NCBI GenBank assembly: GCA_026724425.1
Contig: JAIUCV010000354.1
Coordinates: forward strand, 62,001 to 126,000
Origin: Erythrophleum ivorense
Lineage: Eukaryota > Streptophyta > Magnoliopsida > Fabales > Fabaceae
Reading direction: 5' to 3'
Length of the DNA stretch: 64,000 bases
The position numbers and the translations under genes are program-made. How positions within the stretch are numbered: position 1 is the first letter of the stretch; each line of letters starts with the position of its first letter. Below the pieces are notes generated by a model. The model worked only from the letters and a program-made list of their open reading frames with translations, was not told the DNA's origin and did no database searches. Below, in pieces: positions 45,815 through 57,990 of the stretch.

Positions 45815-47181
45815 ATTTTGTTAGTGTGATTCCTTTTAAATTTAGAATATATAAAATAACTAATGTTTGATGTATTAACACTATCTCCTATCTTTGGATT
45901 CGTCACATGGGGAAGACTACACTATAAAGCCCAGATGGTGGAGCCACATCGCCACCAACACTATACAATTATTTCCAGTATTTAATCAATACAAAACATC
46001 CAATAAAATCGATTTATATGTTTGTAACAAAGGAATCGATTTTCTTGCAAAATTATTACAAGTCAGATCTGCCAAATCCCTTATTTAATGTGGCTTGGGT
46101 CTCAGTTAATGCAAAATATGTGTGTTTACGTTATAAACTCTGGTAATTAAGACGTACACAAATCCTTATACAATAGGCAGAGATGTCATTCATTTCTTTA
46201 AAGAAAAATCCATTTTGACTTTTAACACCCGCTCGATATTTGTCCCTTTCAAGTCATAGACTCATATATTTGCAAAGATACAATATGGGGACCAATGATA
46301 ATATAATCAGGCAATGGCTTGAGTAATATCCAAACAAAACAAAACATATATAACCGGGCCATTTCTAGATTATAAAATATGTTTTGTTTTGTAAAATGTT
46401 TATAATTTATTTTTCTCTTTTTTTTCCCCCTTTGTTATATCAACAGCAACTTGAGATGTTGAACTGTTACAAATGGTTTTTCTTTTCCGGGCTGAGACTA
46501 ATATTTATCTATTTAAAACAGATTATCCAAACCCCAAACATATTTAATTGAAGTGAATTATGTTCATTGGATATTAGCGATTCAATTCAAGATACATGAA
46601 TGTTTGATTTGATGAAATCTTTCGCTTATAAATGGTTTGATGTTTTCTCATAATGTAGGTATACAATGGTATATAATTTGTAGTTAAAATTTTTTTTTTC
46701 AACGCTTTAATTGTAGTGTAAGTTCAGGGAAAACATCATATTAGCATTCTAATTATTCTCGACGTTTGCCATCTCATGATTTATGTTAGTCTAGTCTCGA
46801 TTTCGTTGACCGAGTCTTCCAGAAATCTCACGAAGATCCATAATCCAACATGATAGGAGAGATAACTAGAAATCTCCTTATTTGCACAAAAAAAAAAAAA
46901 AACTAGAAATCTCCTTTTACTGTATTATACAATATGATCTTATAAGAAAGACATCAGTCATATGATATAAAACACAGCATACTATGATAAACGATTTAAC
47001 ACATCATAAAATAATCCCTGTAAACAGATTTACTACAAGATAAAAACAAACACTGTCTCCCACGACCCGGGAGTTGTCGGATTGGTGCGAGTTGCCTTCT
47101 CGGCCCAAGATAGCTAAATATTATGGATGACTACGGAACCTACCTTTTTCTAATATATAGATTTCAATTATTTCATAAATA
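45815..47181. other. Intergenic, no gene seen
   Basis: AT-rich with no coding exon recognised. Contains the micro-insertion at 46880-46900. Confidence 0.5.
46864..46916 (+). mobile_element. Micro-insertion: ATTTGCAC + poly(A), 16-bp duplication
   Basis: Perfect 16-bp repeats AACTAGAAATCTCCTT at 46864-46879 and 46901-46916 flank a 21-nt insert, ATTTGCAC followed by 13 A. The structure is that of a retroposon reduced to its last few bases. Confidence 0.8.
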
Positions 47182-47459
47182 CTCCCTCTGTTCCTTAATA
47201 TTTGATGTTGTAAATTTTTCACATAAATTAAAAAACATTGAATGTTAAGTTATTAATGAATTATTTTCTTAAACCAACTACTTTTCAATCAATATTACCC
47301 AATAGTATTCAAGTATTCAAATACTTTTAGTTAATTGTTTTTGAAATTTGTAATATTTTGTCATTAATTAACAAAAAGTAACTTTAAAAAGCTAAAACAT
47401 CATATAATATGGAACAAAGAAAAAAAGTTCAAACATCAACTATTAAGGAACAGAGGGAG
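47182..47459. mobile_element. Stowaway-like (Tc1/mariner) MITE
   Basis: 278 bp with inverted termini CTCCCTCTGTTCCTTAATA and its complement (TATTAAGGAACAGAGGGAG), flanked by TA dinucleotides at 47180-47181 and 47460-47461. CTCCCTC termini and TA target are diagnostic for Stowaway. No coding capacity. Confidence 0.92.
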
Positions 47460-47461
47460 TA

Positions 47462-48996
47462 TCGTTATTTTATTATAAGTATAATTCTGTAAAAAACAAT
47501 TTTCTGATAGTTAGTTTCAGTTAAATACGTTACATTAAATAGAAAAAATCTACGTCTCGGAATTTTTTTTTTTGTTTTATGTTTTTTTAGCTTCGGAAGT
47601 TGTTTACTGGAACTTCCCATAACTTTTCGCACCTCAATAAAAATCCATGTGATGGCGCAAAATATGTCAAAGTAGAGTGAGTCGTCGGTAGCAATTATGA
47701 ATTTTTCTGATGATCGTGCTGTTGGTGATGTCTGATAAGCAGCGGTGGACACCTATCTCATTCGTAAATTGCATTACAAACGCAAGCCCACCGTTTTGTG
47801 TATTATTTATCAAACTAAGCCTAAATTTATTCGTAAAGAAAACTTACACAATTGGACCAATAATGAAAACGAGTGGTGGAAAATTAAATACCGACACAGG
47901 TTTGTTGAAACTTGGAACCAATAAAGACGTTCGGGCCAATGAGTTCACAAATCTTCTGTTAGCCACTGATGTGTTTCTCACCATTCTAATATCGAATGTT
48001 TCAGTTATTGTCGGCTCGTCATGTTCCACCTCACAGACATAGCAGAAAAGAGGGTAAATTAATACTATATCTCCACATTCTTAAGATTTTTAGCATATAG
48101 AATTGTTCAGACTTTAGTTTATACTATCGTGGTAAAAATCGATTTTTCAGACTTCTATAGTATCTTTTCATTTTAATTATATTTAAGCGATTTATATTCA
48201 TGCAATACACCTTTTGTTTCTTGAAAATTATAATCAATCTAGCATTAATTTTTTTATATGCCATATTATTATTATTTTATTAATATTCACTATCAGATAG
48301 CATCAACTTTCATAATAATATCGGATTCAAGCATATATGTTCGTTAAAAGTTAAATATTTTGGTACATTTTACTGTTCAAAATTAAATCTAGATGAAACA
48401 AATCAATACAAATTCACCCTCGGCAAAATTTTCAGTAAATAGAAAATACGAAAGAAAACGAGAACATTAGGAGAGTTAAGCAATATGTATAGCCGTTTTC
48501 GATCCTGATCACTATGTCACATAATTATATATATTCATACAAGGAAACGATACTGTTTGGTTGCCATATGTATATTGAACAGAAAAAAACTACACTATGG
48601 CTGCTACATTAGATATTTGAAAAGAGATGATCCTATTAGTAAATAATTACGCAAGGTGTGTGTAACTGTGTATGGAAAATGAGAAAGAGAGTGGGAGAAG
48701 TAATGATGAGAAGAAGGATATGGAGAGCAGAGAATTGTCTTTCCAACGGGGATCAATTTTCGGACCTTGTTCCCTTCTGTTCCCTTCAGTTGGGCCCCAC
48801 ACTCTTTTTTTTTTTTTTTTTTTAGCGGCCTTTCCATTGTTCATCCTTTTTATTTTTCGTCTACCAAATTTTACTTATGATTCCATGTGCTTATTAACCT
48901 TTTTTTCATTGCTTGATTTTCAAGTGAATTATTAACACATCCCACTAAAACTGCATGTTGAATGGTCTCTACTCTCTACTGTGTACTAATAAGTAA
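47462..48996. other. Intergenic; one unassigned open stretch
   Basis: No recognised gene. A minus-strand open stretch at 48029-47844 (ETFDIRMVRNTSVANRRF, VNSLARTSLLVPSFNKPV) reads smoothly but resembles no family I know. A GGGCCC (TCP-type) site lies at about 48793 next to a T-run. Confidence 0.4.
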
Positions 48997-49048
48997 AGTA
49001 AAACACCAAAAAATTAAAAAAAAAAAAAAAAAAAGTAAAACACCAAAA
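48997..49048 (+). mobile_element. Micro-insertion: AATT + poly(A), 15-bp duplication
   Basis: Perfect repeats AGTAAAACACCAAAA at 48997-49011 and 49034-49048 flank a 22-nt insert of AATT and 18 A. Confidence 0.72.
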
Positions 49049-49278
49049 TTTGCATCACAAGATTTTTAAAACTTAAAATATAACAAATCTATTTTATGAA
49101 AATACATTTTTCTTTATGGTTGTGTACAATCCAAAAGCAGAAACCCTTAATAGAAAAATATATTAAACCAAACATTTTATTTAAATCCGATATATACATA
49201 TTATAATTTCTTTTCAGTTGGGAAAACTTTAGGTCAAGCTCAAACTAATCTCTCAAAATTCATTAAAAATAGTTTTTT

Positions 49279-49398
49279 TTCTCCTTGAAAACGTTTACTG
49301 TTAATCAAAAGTGATTGAAATCGTAGAGACAAGATTCGAACTCTGCTAAAGAAGTGCATTTAGAATGAGCATTTCAACCACTTAACGATCACTATTTA
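49279..49398 (-). mobile_element. tRNA-derived SINE, short
   Basis: About 120 bp on the minus strand between 17-bp repeats ATTAAAAATAGTTTTTT (49262-49278) and ATTAAATATAGTTTTTT (49399-49415, one mismatch). The head has a box A-like CGTTAAGTGGTTGA and a clear box B GAGTTCGAATCTTG, spaced as in tRNA genes with extra bases between. Confidence 0.75.
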
Positions 49399-49415
49399 AT
49401 TAAATATAGTTTTTT

Positions 49416-52400
49416 AAAATAACAAATGCAGTAATAACTACTAAGAGTTTTTTTTTTTCTTTTGGATCAGTGCCACATCATTTTTCCCCATTTTATTGTC
49501 ATGCGAATCCTTACTGGATTCCACCTCAGCATTGATGCTCAAAGTGTTTTTGGAGACTACTAATTGACTAATAATAATAATATAATTCAAATATTTTCGT
49601 TGTTTATTTGCTCTTTTTTATTTAACGGAAAGACTGTTATAAAACGCTTGGATAATTGAAAACAAAAATTGTTTCCATAAATTTTCTTAATAGTAAGAAA
49701 ATAATAAATTCAGACTAGTATTCCATGGCATTCGAAAAATAAAGTAGTTTGTAGACATGGAAGACCGCAAGAAAATCATTTTAGTTGGATATTTTTTTAA
49801 TTTTGTTTGTGCATGTGATTTATCTGAAACGACACCAAGAAATAAACATCTTATCACTCTCTCTTGCTTTACGTGATTGTTGAATTGGCTTTTGAGTGAT
49901 TTTAGTGAGTATTTTTTTTGTTTGAACGATTTGGAGTAGTCAACAAAAGATTTGAATCTATCGTAGATTCTCCACGGCTCAACCAGTCAACCCGTACTGT
50001 GAGTAATGGGACTATAACATGGCACATTTAAGCTTACAAATATTTTTAAAAAATTCCAAATTTTTTTACTTTAATATTCTTTGACAAATTATTAATCTTC
50101 AAATTTATTGCACCAACGTATTCACTAGGCCTGCAATATAATCTGAAATTTAATAAATATGTAAATTAAATATTTTTAATCGTTATATGTCGTGTTTAAA
50201 ACCTTAAAATCTAGGTAAATTTCTAATTATAAAAATTAGAATTGTAATAAAATAAATTAACGAAGGAAGATTAAGAAAATACGAAGAGACGTGTGTGGCT
50301 TCGATGATAGATATCTCGGTATCAAGAAAGATATCATGTTGAAGGTGTTGTCTACTTTGCAAGATTTAGTTGATAAACTAATAATGATTTTAGATACAGT
50401 ATTTGGGTGGATACGAGACGATTATCTTAATCGAACGAGGTTTCTTTAGAAAACTGCCAACGAGTTTGCTATGCCATTTTCTTAACTCTTTACGAGCAAG
50501 TGGAATCGAATTTCGGTAAGAAAAAACTGCATAAATGATATTTTAACCACTGGACCAAATATACTTCCTGGAATTGTTTTGCTACATAAGAAGCAACTGA
50601 AGAAGAGACTTCGGTTTGATTGCTCATTTTGTATATTGGTGTTTGATTTAACGTTTGTGTCATATTGAATGGTTTTCTACAAATTATATGGGTTTCATAA
50701 TTTTTTGATGAATTTTGGGAACCTTGGACTTTTTACACTGTCCATTTATAGAGTTATAACTTTTTTTGACGGTTGATTTATTTTGATTCTTTAATTATTA
50801 TTTAGAACTAGTTGCCACAATTAAAAATCGTACATTTGATATTCGAAACTAGAAAGCATTCTCACAAAAAAAAAATTTTTCATCAACAAAATGAATTTCT
50901 ATTTATAGTGTTATTAATTGTATAAGAACTAGTGGAATGAAAAAGTGATTCGCTAAAATCCCTAGAAGATTTTTGTACGTGTACTTACGGTCAGTTATAT
51001 CAGGTGTGCGAAAATGACACCAGCATGACGTCTTCAGACTACTAACATAAAAAATGACTCATTGCGACTCACATACAGTAACAACCCTACCTTCCAGTTC
51101 TGCTTTTTTTTTTTTTTACTTTTACTAAGGACAACTCCAACTTTTGACTAAATTTGGTGTTAAATTGGTGTTTTGATGTCTTTTTATTTTATTTTCGAAT
51201 CTCTAACCACATACACCAAAACTCACATTTTTTATTTTTAACTATGATATTATTAAAACTAATTTTTAAAAAAAATTTATATAATTTTTGACAGATATTA
51301 ATTATTCATATAACTAATTATTTATAAGTTTAATATAAAATTACAATTAACATAATACAAATAGTGAAAAGTAAACTACATCATAGTAATTTCAGAATTT
51401 TAATTGAATTTTACTATCTATTTTTAATTTTAATTTACATTTGAATAACATTTTTGTGTGAAATATTAGTTGTAATTATAATTTTATATTATTTAAAATA
51501 CAATTATGTTATCATTATATATTTTTTATTATATATTTTAATCAATTTTAAAACATTTATTTAATCAATTAAATGAAAAACCTACAAAATGTATTTTAGT
51601 GTTTGGTATTTTGTGAACAATGTATATAGTAAAAAAAAAAAAAAAAAACTACTGTTGATTATGCCGTGTGGTTGGAGCTCATTCCACGCTATAATTGACG
51701 TTTAGCCATATGGTCGAGTTGGCATGACATTGCATTATACGGACTTGAACATTCAAGATTTTTTTTTTATTTTATTTTAAAAGAAGGAATCTCTTGTTGT
51801 TTAGCCTTTGTTCGGATTAAATATTTTTATTCTTTCTTTCGACTCCATCGATTCTATGTTTTGGAGACATTCTCTCAAACAAAACCGGAAATTTTTGAAA
51901 ACAAATTTTCATTAATTATGTGGTTTTATTAGAAGGTTTATTACAAAGTACAAACACATGTTTAAATACATTGATCGCTCTCTACCTTAGGTTATTTCTC
52001 ATGCTCAATCGGAAAGCATAGCATGGTTCTCCTCTTAACAATTATTCAAGCACACAAACGTTTAATATTTGTGAACTTAGTCGCTATCACATGCCAATCC
52101 GACAAATTTTGGAAACAAGGTGGTTCTTCAAGCGACCTAGTATGGGTATGTGAACTAGGTTAAAAAAAACAAGTTAGACGGCTGTCTAGATGCTTGATGG
52201 ACTTTCAATATGGCGACTACAGTTTAGACTAATAGGCTTAAATGGAAACAAAATTTTGGCAGTGTTTAAGCGGTCTAAAATGTCTAGCGGTTAAGACAGC
52301 TTAAATGTTTTGTCACCTATACCTATTCTTAAATTAAAATTAAAATTTTTGTTTGTCTAATATTGTAATACTTATATTTTCAATTATTATCTTATATTAA

Positions 52401-54369
52401 TTTCAGGCAGTGTACACTTATTTTTTAAGTTTTTAAATATGTATAATTTTACACAATCCAAATCGAGCAAACTTACTTTTCTTAATCAAACTAAAAAATA
52501 ATTTTACTTTATACACTTACTGGTTTTTCTTTTAACTTATAAAATATAATTGATCAAATATATTATAAATCATGATATTTTATTAAATTTATGTTATAAT
52601 ATAATTTATTATATAACTACCTAAACCGACTAAAATTGTCTAAGTATTGATTAAACGTTCTAAGTCCTACATAAATGCGTAGTACTAGTTATTGGACTCA
52701 TAATAGAAAAGTCAACATAATTATTTAACATAAAATGTCAACGGACTGTAATAAAATTTCTTAGATCGCAATAAATGTTTTAATATGTTTGCAAACCTTT
52801 TTGGTTAAGGAACCAGAGCCGCGGATTGCGTTGCCCGCATAACGTTCTCGTTTGTGCTCCATCTCGTTTCTCACTAACTAAAGAGTTTTATAGTCTTACG
52901 CTTGTAAGTTGAAATCCTATTTAGATTAGAAATATAAACGTTTTAAATTAAAACAACTACGAAGTGAAATATAAATTGTCTTCATAATTTTTTTCATAAA
53001 AACTCTATCTATATATAAGTTATCTGTTTAAAATTAATTAGCCATATAGTCACAGAGATATTTTATTATTCTTCACATGCCAGTTTTTTAAAAAAAATCT
53101 TTTTAAAAAAAGTTAACAAAATGTTTCAAAATAAGGTGAAGATTCAGATTATATTGTCTGATATGTTGGAAAATGGATGATGATTTAGAAACATGTTTAG
53201 GTCAAAGGGGCTCCATGGTGGCACCACGTAGATTAACATGAAACTAATGCGGTAAACTAAAATCATGAGTCTGGATGATAATATCTTAGACCAAGCATGA
53301 AGCTTTTGTGATAATTGTACCTTGCAACTTTAAGAATCTCACCTTCACCTTATCCTCAACTTTTACTTATATGTTGGCAAAGACAATAGCAAAAAATTAG
53401 AGTAACTTAAGCTTCCGTGCTGGAGATAGAAGAACAAGTGATCATTGACGAAGTATTACGTAAATGAAGTGGTGCTTAACTTTATAAGAAAACAAAAAAA
53501 TGAGAAGTGGTGGCTTAATTATTCACCCTTTGTATGATTTTGGTCTTTGTAAGGTGGAGATAAATCATTGACTTTTTACCCTTTTCTAGATTGCGTAGTT
53601 TCGACCTTTGAGTTTGTTGACCGTGAGAATACCAAAAAGTACATAAATTTTTCTGATTTAATTAATTAGGTATCTTCATTCATCGCACGAATAATTTTAT
53701 GCTACTTGCAGATAAACAAAACTAATGCCAATGAAATGAACAATGATTCAACAATGTCTACCAAAAGAAAATTAAAGAATAGTAGAACTGCAGAAATTAA
53801 TGCCCAGAGGTGAGACTGAAATTAAGACACAGTGTGCAGATGAATACATAATTTTGTGCCTAACTTTCCCGATACAACACCACGTGAGATATGTCTGGAT
53901 TCAATTCGTCGTTCGTCTACACTTCATTACATGTAGCCAAACAAAATAAATGAGTAGAAATCTTTCTTACTCTCCAGTCTCCACTCCTCTACGCGTAGAT
54001 ATTGTTTTGTTCCCCTTTAAACGAAAATAAAAAAAATAAAAAATAAATAACAGTTGTATCTTTGAGTTACAGCTGTAAATGGCCAATATATATGCATGGT
54101 TTTGAATTTATTAAACCTGACGGGTGATAAAATCGTAAAAATAAAATGGATTTTTTACGTTTTACATGTAAGACTTTGATTCACTTTAGCCACCCGGTAT
54201 CTTTTCATGCAACTATAGAGAATGGATGATGAAAATATTGATTTTACTCGCCTCTTGTTTACTCGTAATGATTCTCAAGTTGTACACTTGTACTCCGTTT
54301 GAAGATAAACAATATGTGGAATTTCTAAGCCGATACTTGCAAATAAGTAAACTGCATTCGGTTTTAGCT
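49416..54369. other. Gene-free AT-rich region
   Basis: Almost 5 kb with no exon I can recognise: long AT-rich stretches (for example 51230-51660, 52330-52620) broken by moderate-GC patches near 50280-50460, 50980-51090 and 52800-52870. Probably decayed transposons. A stretch near 52170-52330 repeats TCTAGA/AGACGGCTGTCTAGA-like motifs, reminiscent of a degenerate DNA-transposon end, but I could not pair it. Confidence 0.4.
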
Positions 54370-54419
54370 AACATTTGTTACTAAGATTTGAACCCAAAAA
54401 AAAAACATTTGTTACTAAG
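54370..54419 (+). mobile_element. Micro-insertion: ATTTGAACCC + poly(A), 16-bp duplication
   Basis: Perfect repeats AACATTTGTTACTAAG at 54370-54385 and 54404-54419 flank an 18-nt insert, ATTTGAACCC then A. Confidence 0.82.
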
Positions 54420-55044
54420 TTACTGGATTTCTTCTGCAAGCCGAAGTAACCTTCTCCATGAAATCCACGTGACTTTTCATACAAGGATATTTCTGTTGTT
54501 TAAGGAAACTTCCCTTCGTGCGTTACTACTTGTGTCATTGACCAAAAGAAACTTGGTTTAAGATCAGAGACCAATTGTACGTTGGTAAGATTTTGGATGT
54601 GAATATCTCGATGAAACTAAAGTGAAAAAACAAGAGAATCGAATTTAAGGAAATATATTTTCTTTATATGCAACTAGAAAATCTAAAATATGAAATATTT
54701 TCAGTATCGAGGAAAGCCTTTAACCGTACATTCTGCTTTGTCAATCACGTTTAATACGAATTGATAATATAAAGTATGCGAGCATATGTAATCATCCGCA
54801 TTAAAAACTATTAGTTAATGTGGGTTTGTAGAATAGTATGGTACGCAAAATCTTAAATGACTAAAAAATTAATGAAATGATATTTATTTATTCAAGAAGC
54901 CAAACAACAAGCCATGTAAATATATTACCAAGGAATATTATTAATAATGTTATTTAGTATAATTATCCAAAAAAAAACACAAAGGAAATACCTTAAAATA
55001 TCTCTAAAATAAGCTCATGTCCCAAAATTATCGTCACTAGTAAA

Positions 55045-55165
55045 TTTTTGTTTTTGTGGTATTTTTGAAAATACTCAATTTTTATGGTACTGTTGGAAAA
55101 TAAAATTAGTGGTGACAATCTTAGAACAATAACTTATTTTTGTGGCATTTTCAAGAATTGCACAA
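55045..55165 (+). repeat. Dispersed repeat, copy 1 (inverted copy at 57676-57800)
   Basis: Shares TTTTTGTGGTAT, TGGAAAATA, GGAAAATAAAATTAGTGGTG and ACTTATTTTTGTGGCAT with the minus strand of 57676-57800. About 120 bp, no coding capacity; a decayed transposon family member. Confidence 0.7.
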
Positions 55166-55529
55166 AACACAAATCATTTCAGTGTTATAAGACAATTGAA
55201 TAGGAATAAATAAAACAGCTATAAAGAAAGTCTTAAACAAAACAAATACTAAAAAAGGCTACACTTGCTTTCTTGTGTAAGTTTTTCAATTCGTAAAAGA
55301 GAAATTAATTTCAACGGCTCACAAAGACCCTTTGATTTGTTGGATTCATGTAAGCATCAGGCCACCACCTTTCGTTTTCTAATAAATTCCTATCCAACTC
55401 GAAAAAAAAATCATCTATCTACACACGCTAGAATTCGAAACAAAAAGCTTTTTCTTAAATTTTCTCCTAATATTATATTAAATATAATAAGGTTACGTTA
55501 TTCAAGCGTATATCCTGAGAAAAAGAAAT

Positions 55530-55560
55530 AAACCCAACCGTAGGCTGGGTTTCCTTTTTT
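55530..55560. other. Hairpin followed by T-run
   Basis: AAACCCAACC-GTA-GGCTGGGTTT (one mismatch in a 10-bp stem) followed by CCTTTTTT. It would look like an intrinsic terminator in bacteria; in a plant nucleus its meaning is unclear. Confidence 0.4.
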
Positions 55561-56852
55561 AAAGTTACGAGAATAAAATAAAATAAAATGCTGGGAAAGC
55601 TCTTTTAGGTTTGCTAAAGATCCATTACAAAGGGACGATAAAAGAAGGACCAGTAACACAAAGTGGCGTTGTGTGTAATGTTAAGTGTGTAGGGTCAGAT
55701 GTTAACAACAAAATAATATATTGAAGTTGAATTATAACCCAATATTAGAAAAGAAGTTGAAATTAGAAAAGGGATTTCATCGAGAATAAATGTGCTCTTT
55801 CATCTTTTAGTAGTAGGTAAAGTGGGGACTATACATACTTAGTAGTTATAATCCACATATGTTCAAAGTTTTAGTACTAATAACTTTAGCCCTTTTTCAT
55901 GATTGTTTGGGAAGCTTTGAGAAAAAGATTAAGTTGATAAACCTCTATAAAATTCCAGATCATGAGGTTTAAACCGATGTTTACAATTATTTAGGATTAC
56001 AAACTTACTACTAGGCATGTCAATTGGGTCAAACCCGCTCCACTTAACCTGCCCTGCACGGGTCATCAAATTTGTTTGATCCGCCCGCTAAGTTTTTGAA
56101 CTTAATTTTCTTAATTCGCATTTGCTCCGCTGAAAGTTACGATACTTGCGGATAACTTGCACATATTTAAATAATAATTAAAAAATTAAATATATAAAGC
56201 GGATAAAAAAACTATTTATATGATAAACCATAAATATATAATTTTTTATGAATTTGAAAAAAACTATTAACTAATTTAGAAATTTTACTTAAGATATTCA
56301 AAATTTCATAATTTTGATAAAAATTGTTAGATAAATATTAATATTTCTTAATTTTAAAGTTAATTTTTTTTTTAAATTACGGATAACCTGAAAATCCGCA
56401 AGATAAAATATTAATATCCACACCATCCGTATTTTTTAAATCTCCACTCCGCATAAACTTTTTTTTTTTTGATGAATTTGTTTACCTGACCCACGCATAC
56501 TACTCCAAGTAGTCCTCGGCATTCATAGAGATTCCATACTTCAAGTTTCTACAAATAAACTTTAATGATGACAAAATTTTGGTAAAATTTTTTAGTTTAG
56601 TAAATGTTGAATATAAATAAAAATCAAAACAGTACATTTTCGTATATACTCGAGTTGCTAGGTGAGCGTATCCATTTACACTCTACATTGTACCTTACTG
56701 GAAATTATTATTTTTTCTAAGAATTTATACCTTATCTTCTATTTGGAATCTATATGTTAGATGTTATCCCAAGTTGACCCTACTAAAACCCCCAAGTAAC
56801 TCATGAGGACCCATTCTGACTGTAACGCAACAAATGATTGACATCAGAAATG

Positions 56853-56901
56853 AACTAATGGCCACCATTTTTACCCAAAAAAACAAACTAATGGCCACCA
56901 T
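56853..56901 (+). mobile_element. Micro-insertion: TTTTACCC + poly(A), 16-bp duplication
   Basis: Perfect repeats AACTAATGGCCACCAT at 56853-56868 and 56886-56901 flank a 17-nt insert, TTTTACCC then A with one C near the end. Confidence 0.82.
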
Positions 56902-57675
56902 ATTCCATGTCAATTTGAGGTCGCTTGGTTAAAAGCTCAAGGGACGATTATGTCATTGTTATAGTTGTCTTCGAGGACAGAATTTAACGAATTGAGAAGA
57001 GCTGAAGCAAACATTAAGGGAAGGATCGAACGATAGAGGACGAAGGTAGAGTTAAAATCGCAGAAGAATACAAAAAAAGCACGTGGATGTCGCGTGGCAT
57101 TTATTAAGAGCTCATTTAACAACTTGTTATCATGCACATTCATTTGGGCTTTGGTTTTAAATTATTGACGACGTATTGATATCATTCTGAATATAGATTG
57201 ATTAGAAAGTTGGTACCGTACTTTAAGAGTATTTTATATATTATTTAGTGCTTTTTACATATGTTGGGGGACCTTTTTTTACCTCTCCAGATGATTCAAA
57301 CATCGGAGGAAACAAATAGATTACACAAGACAACAAACGATTGAATTTTTTAGAACAAGACATTCTCATGTTTGAATCAATCATCTGAGCATTTTCAGGA
57401 TCCACCACTGCCCCTTGAAATCGTTTTGATCATATCATCTATCAAACAATCATCAAAACAAAACAAAACAAAACATATGTGTTGTAATTGATCTGTTAAT
57501 TAAAATAAAGTACTGGGTGAAATGGAATTTAACAGACGTCTCTCAGCCGTTCCAGTCTAATCTGGATCCAAAAGCTTCACCAAAAAAAAAAATTTATATT
57601 ACATATATAAATATTATATATGCTCTAGATTTCATTTGTAGTCCAAATTTTTTAATACATAATTTAAAAACTAAT

Positions 57676-57990
57676 ATTATTTAGGGTAATTCACAACAAT
57701 ACCACAAAATAAGTTTGTGTTCCACCAAACAGTTCCACCACTAATTTTATTTTTCAAAAGTACCACAAATTAAAATTATATTTTCCAAATATACCACAAA
57801 ACTAAAACCAAACTTTAAAGTTTAAACCCTCAAAACTAAACCTTACACCCTCCAAAATAAATCATAAACCCTAAATACTTGACACAAACCCTAGTATTTA
57901 AATTATTAACTCTTAATTTTTTGTGTATTTTTGGTATTTCTGTTGAAAGGCTATTTATTGGTACTTTTGAAAAAATAAAACTAATGATGT
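57676..57990 (-). repeat. Dispersed repeat, copy 2, with AAACCCT-like motifs
   Basis: The minus strand of 57676-57800 matches 55045-55165. The adjoining 57805-57900 is rich in AAACCCT/AAACCTTAC motifs resembling degenerate telomeric repeat. Probably part of the same decayed element. Confidence 0.6.

Larger units (their letters stand above)
55166..57675. other. Gene-free region with small repeats
   Basis: No gene recognised. Contains a hairpin at 55530-55552, a micro-insertion at 56869 and, at about 56012-56100, a segment (TAGGCATGTCAATTGGGTCA) like the terminus of Brassicaceae hAT-type elements whose other end I could not find. Confidence 0.4.

Noticed and set aside
47844..48029. Smooth minus-strand frame ETFDIRMVRNTSVANRRF
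   Set aside because: Reads like coding sequence but no start context, splice partners or family match; not called as a gene.
48672..48935. 87-codon frame starting MENEKESGRSNDEK
   Set aside because: The second half is translated from a T homopolymer; purine-rich sequence gives charged residues by chance.
49350..49393. Possible tRNA gene
   Set aside because: Box A and B are present but the arms do not fold as a tRNA, and a poly(A)-like end with target duplications shows it is a SINE.
51617..51650. A homopolymer as another micro-insertion
   Set aside because: No flanking duplication of useful length; simple repeat.
52139..52690. Possible DNA-transposon with TCTAGA-like motifs
   Set aside because: Could not pair termini or find target duplications.
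56012..56510. hAT-type MITE beginning TAGGCATGTCAATTGGG
   Set aside because: No matching inverted terminus or 8-bp duplication found, so ends cannot be fixed; left as a remark.
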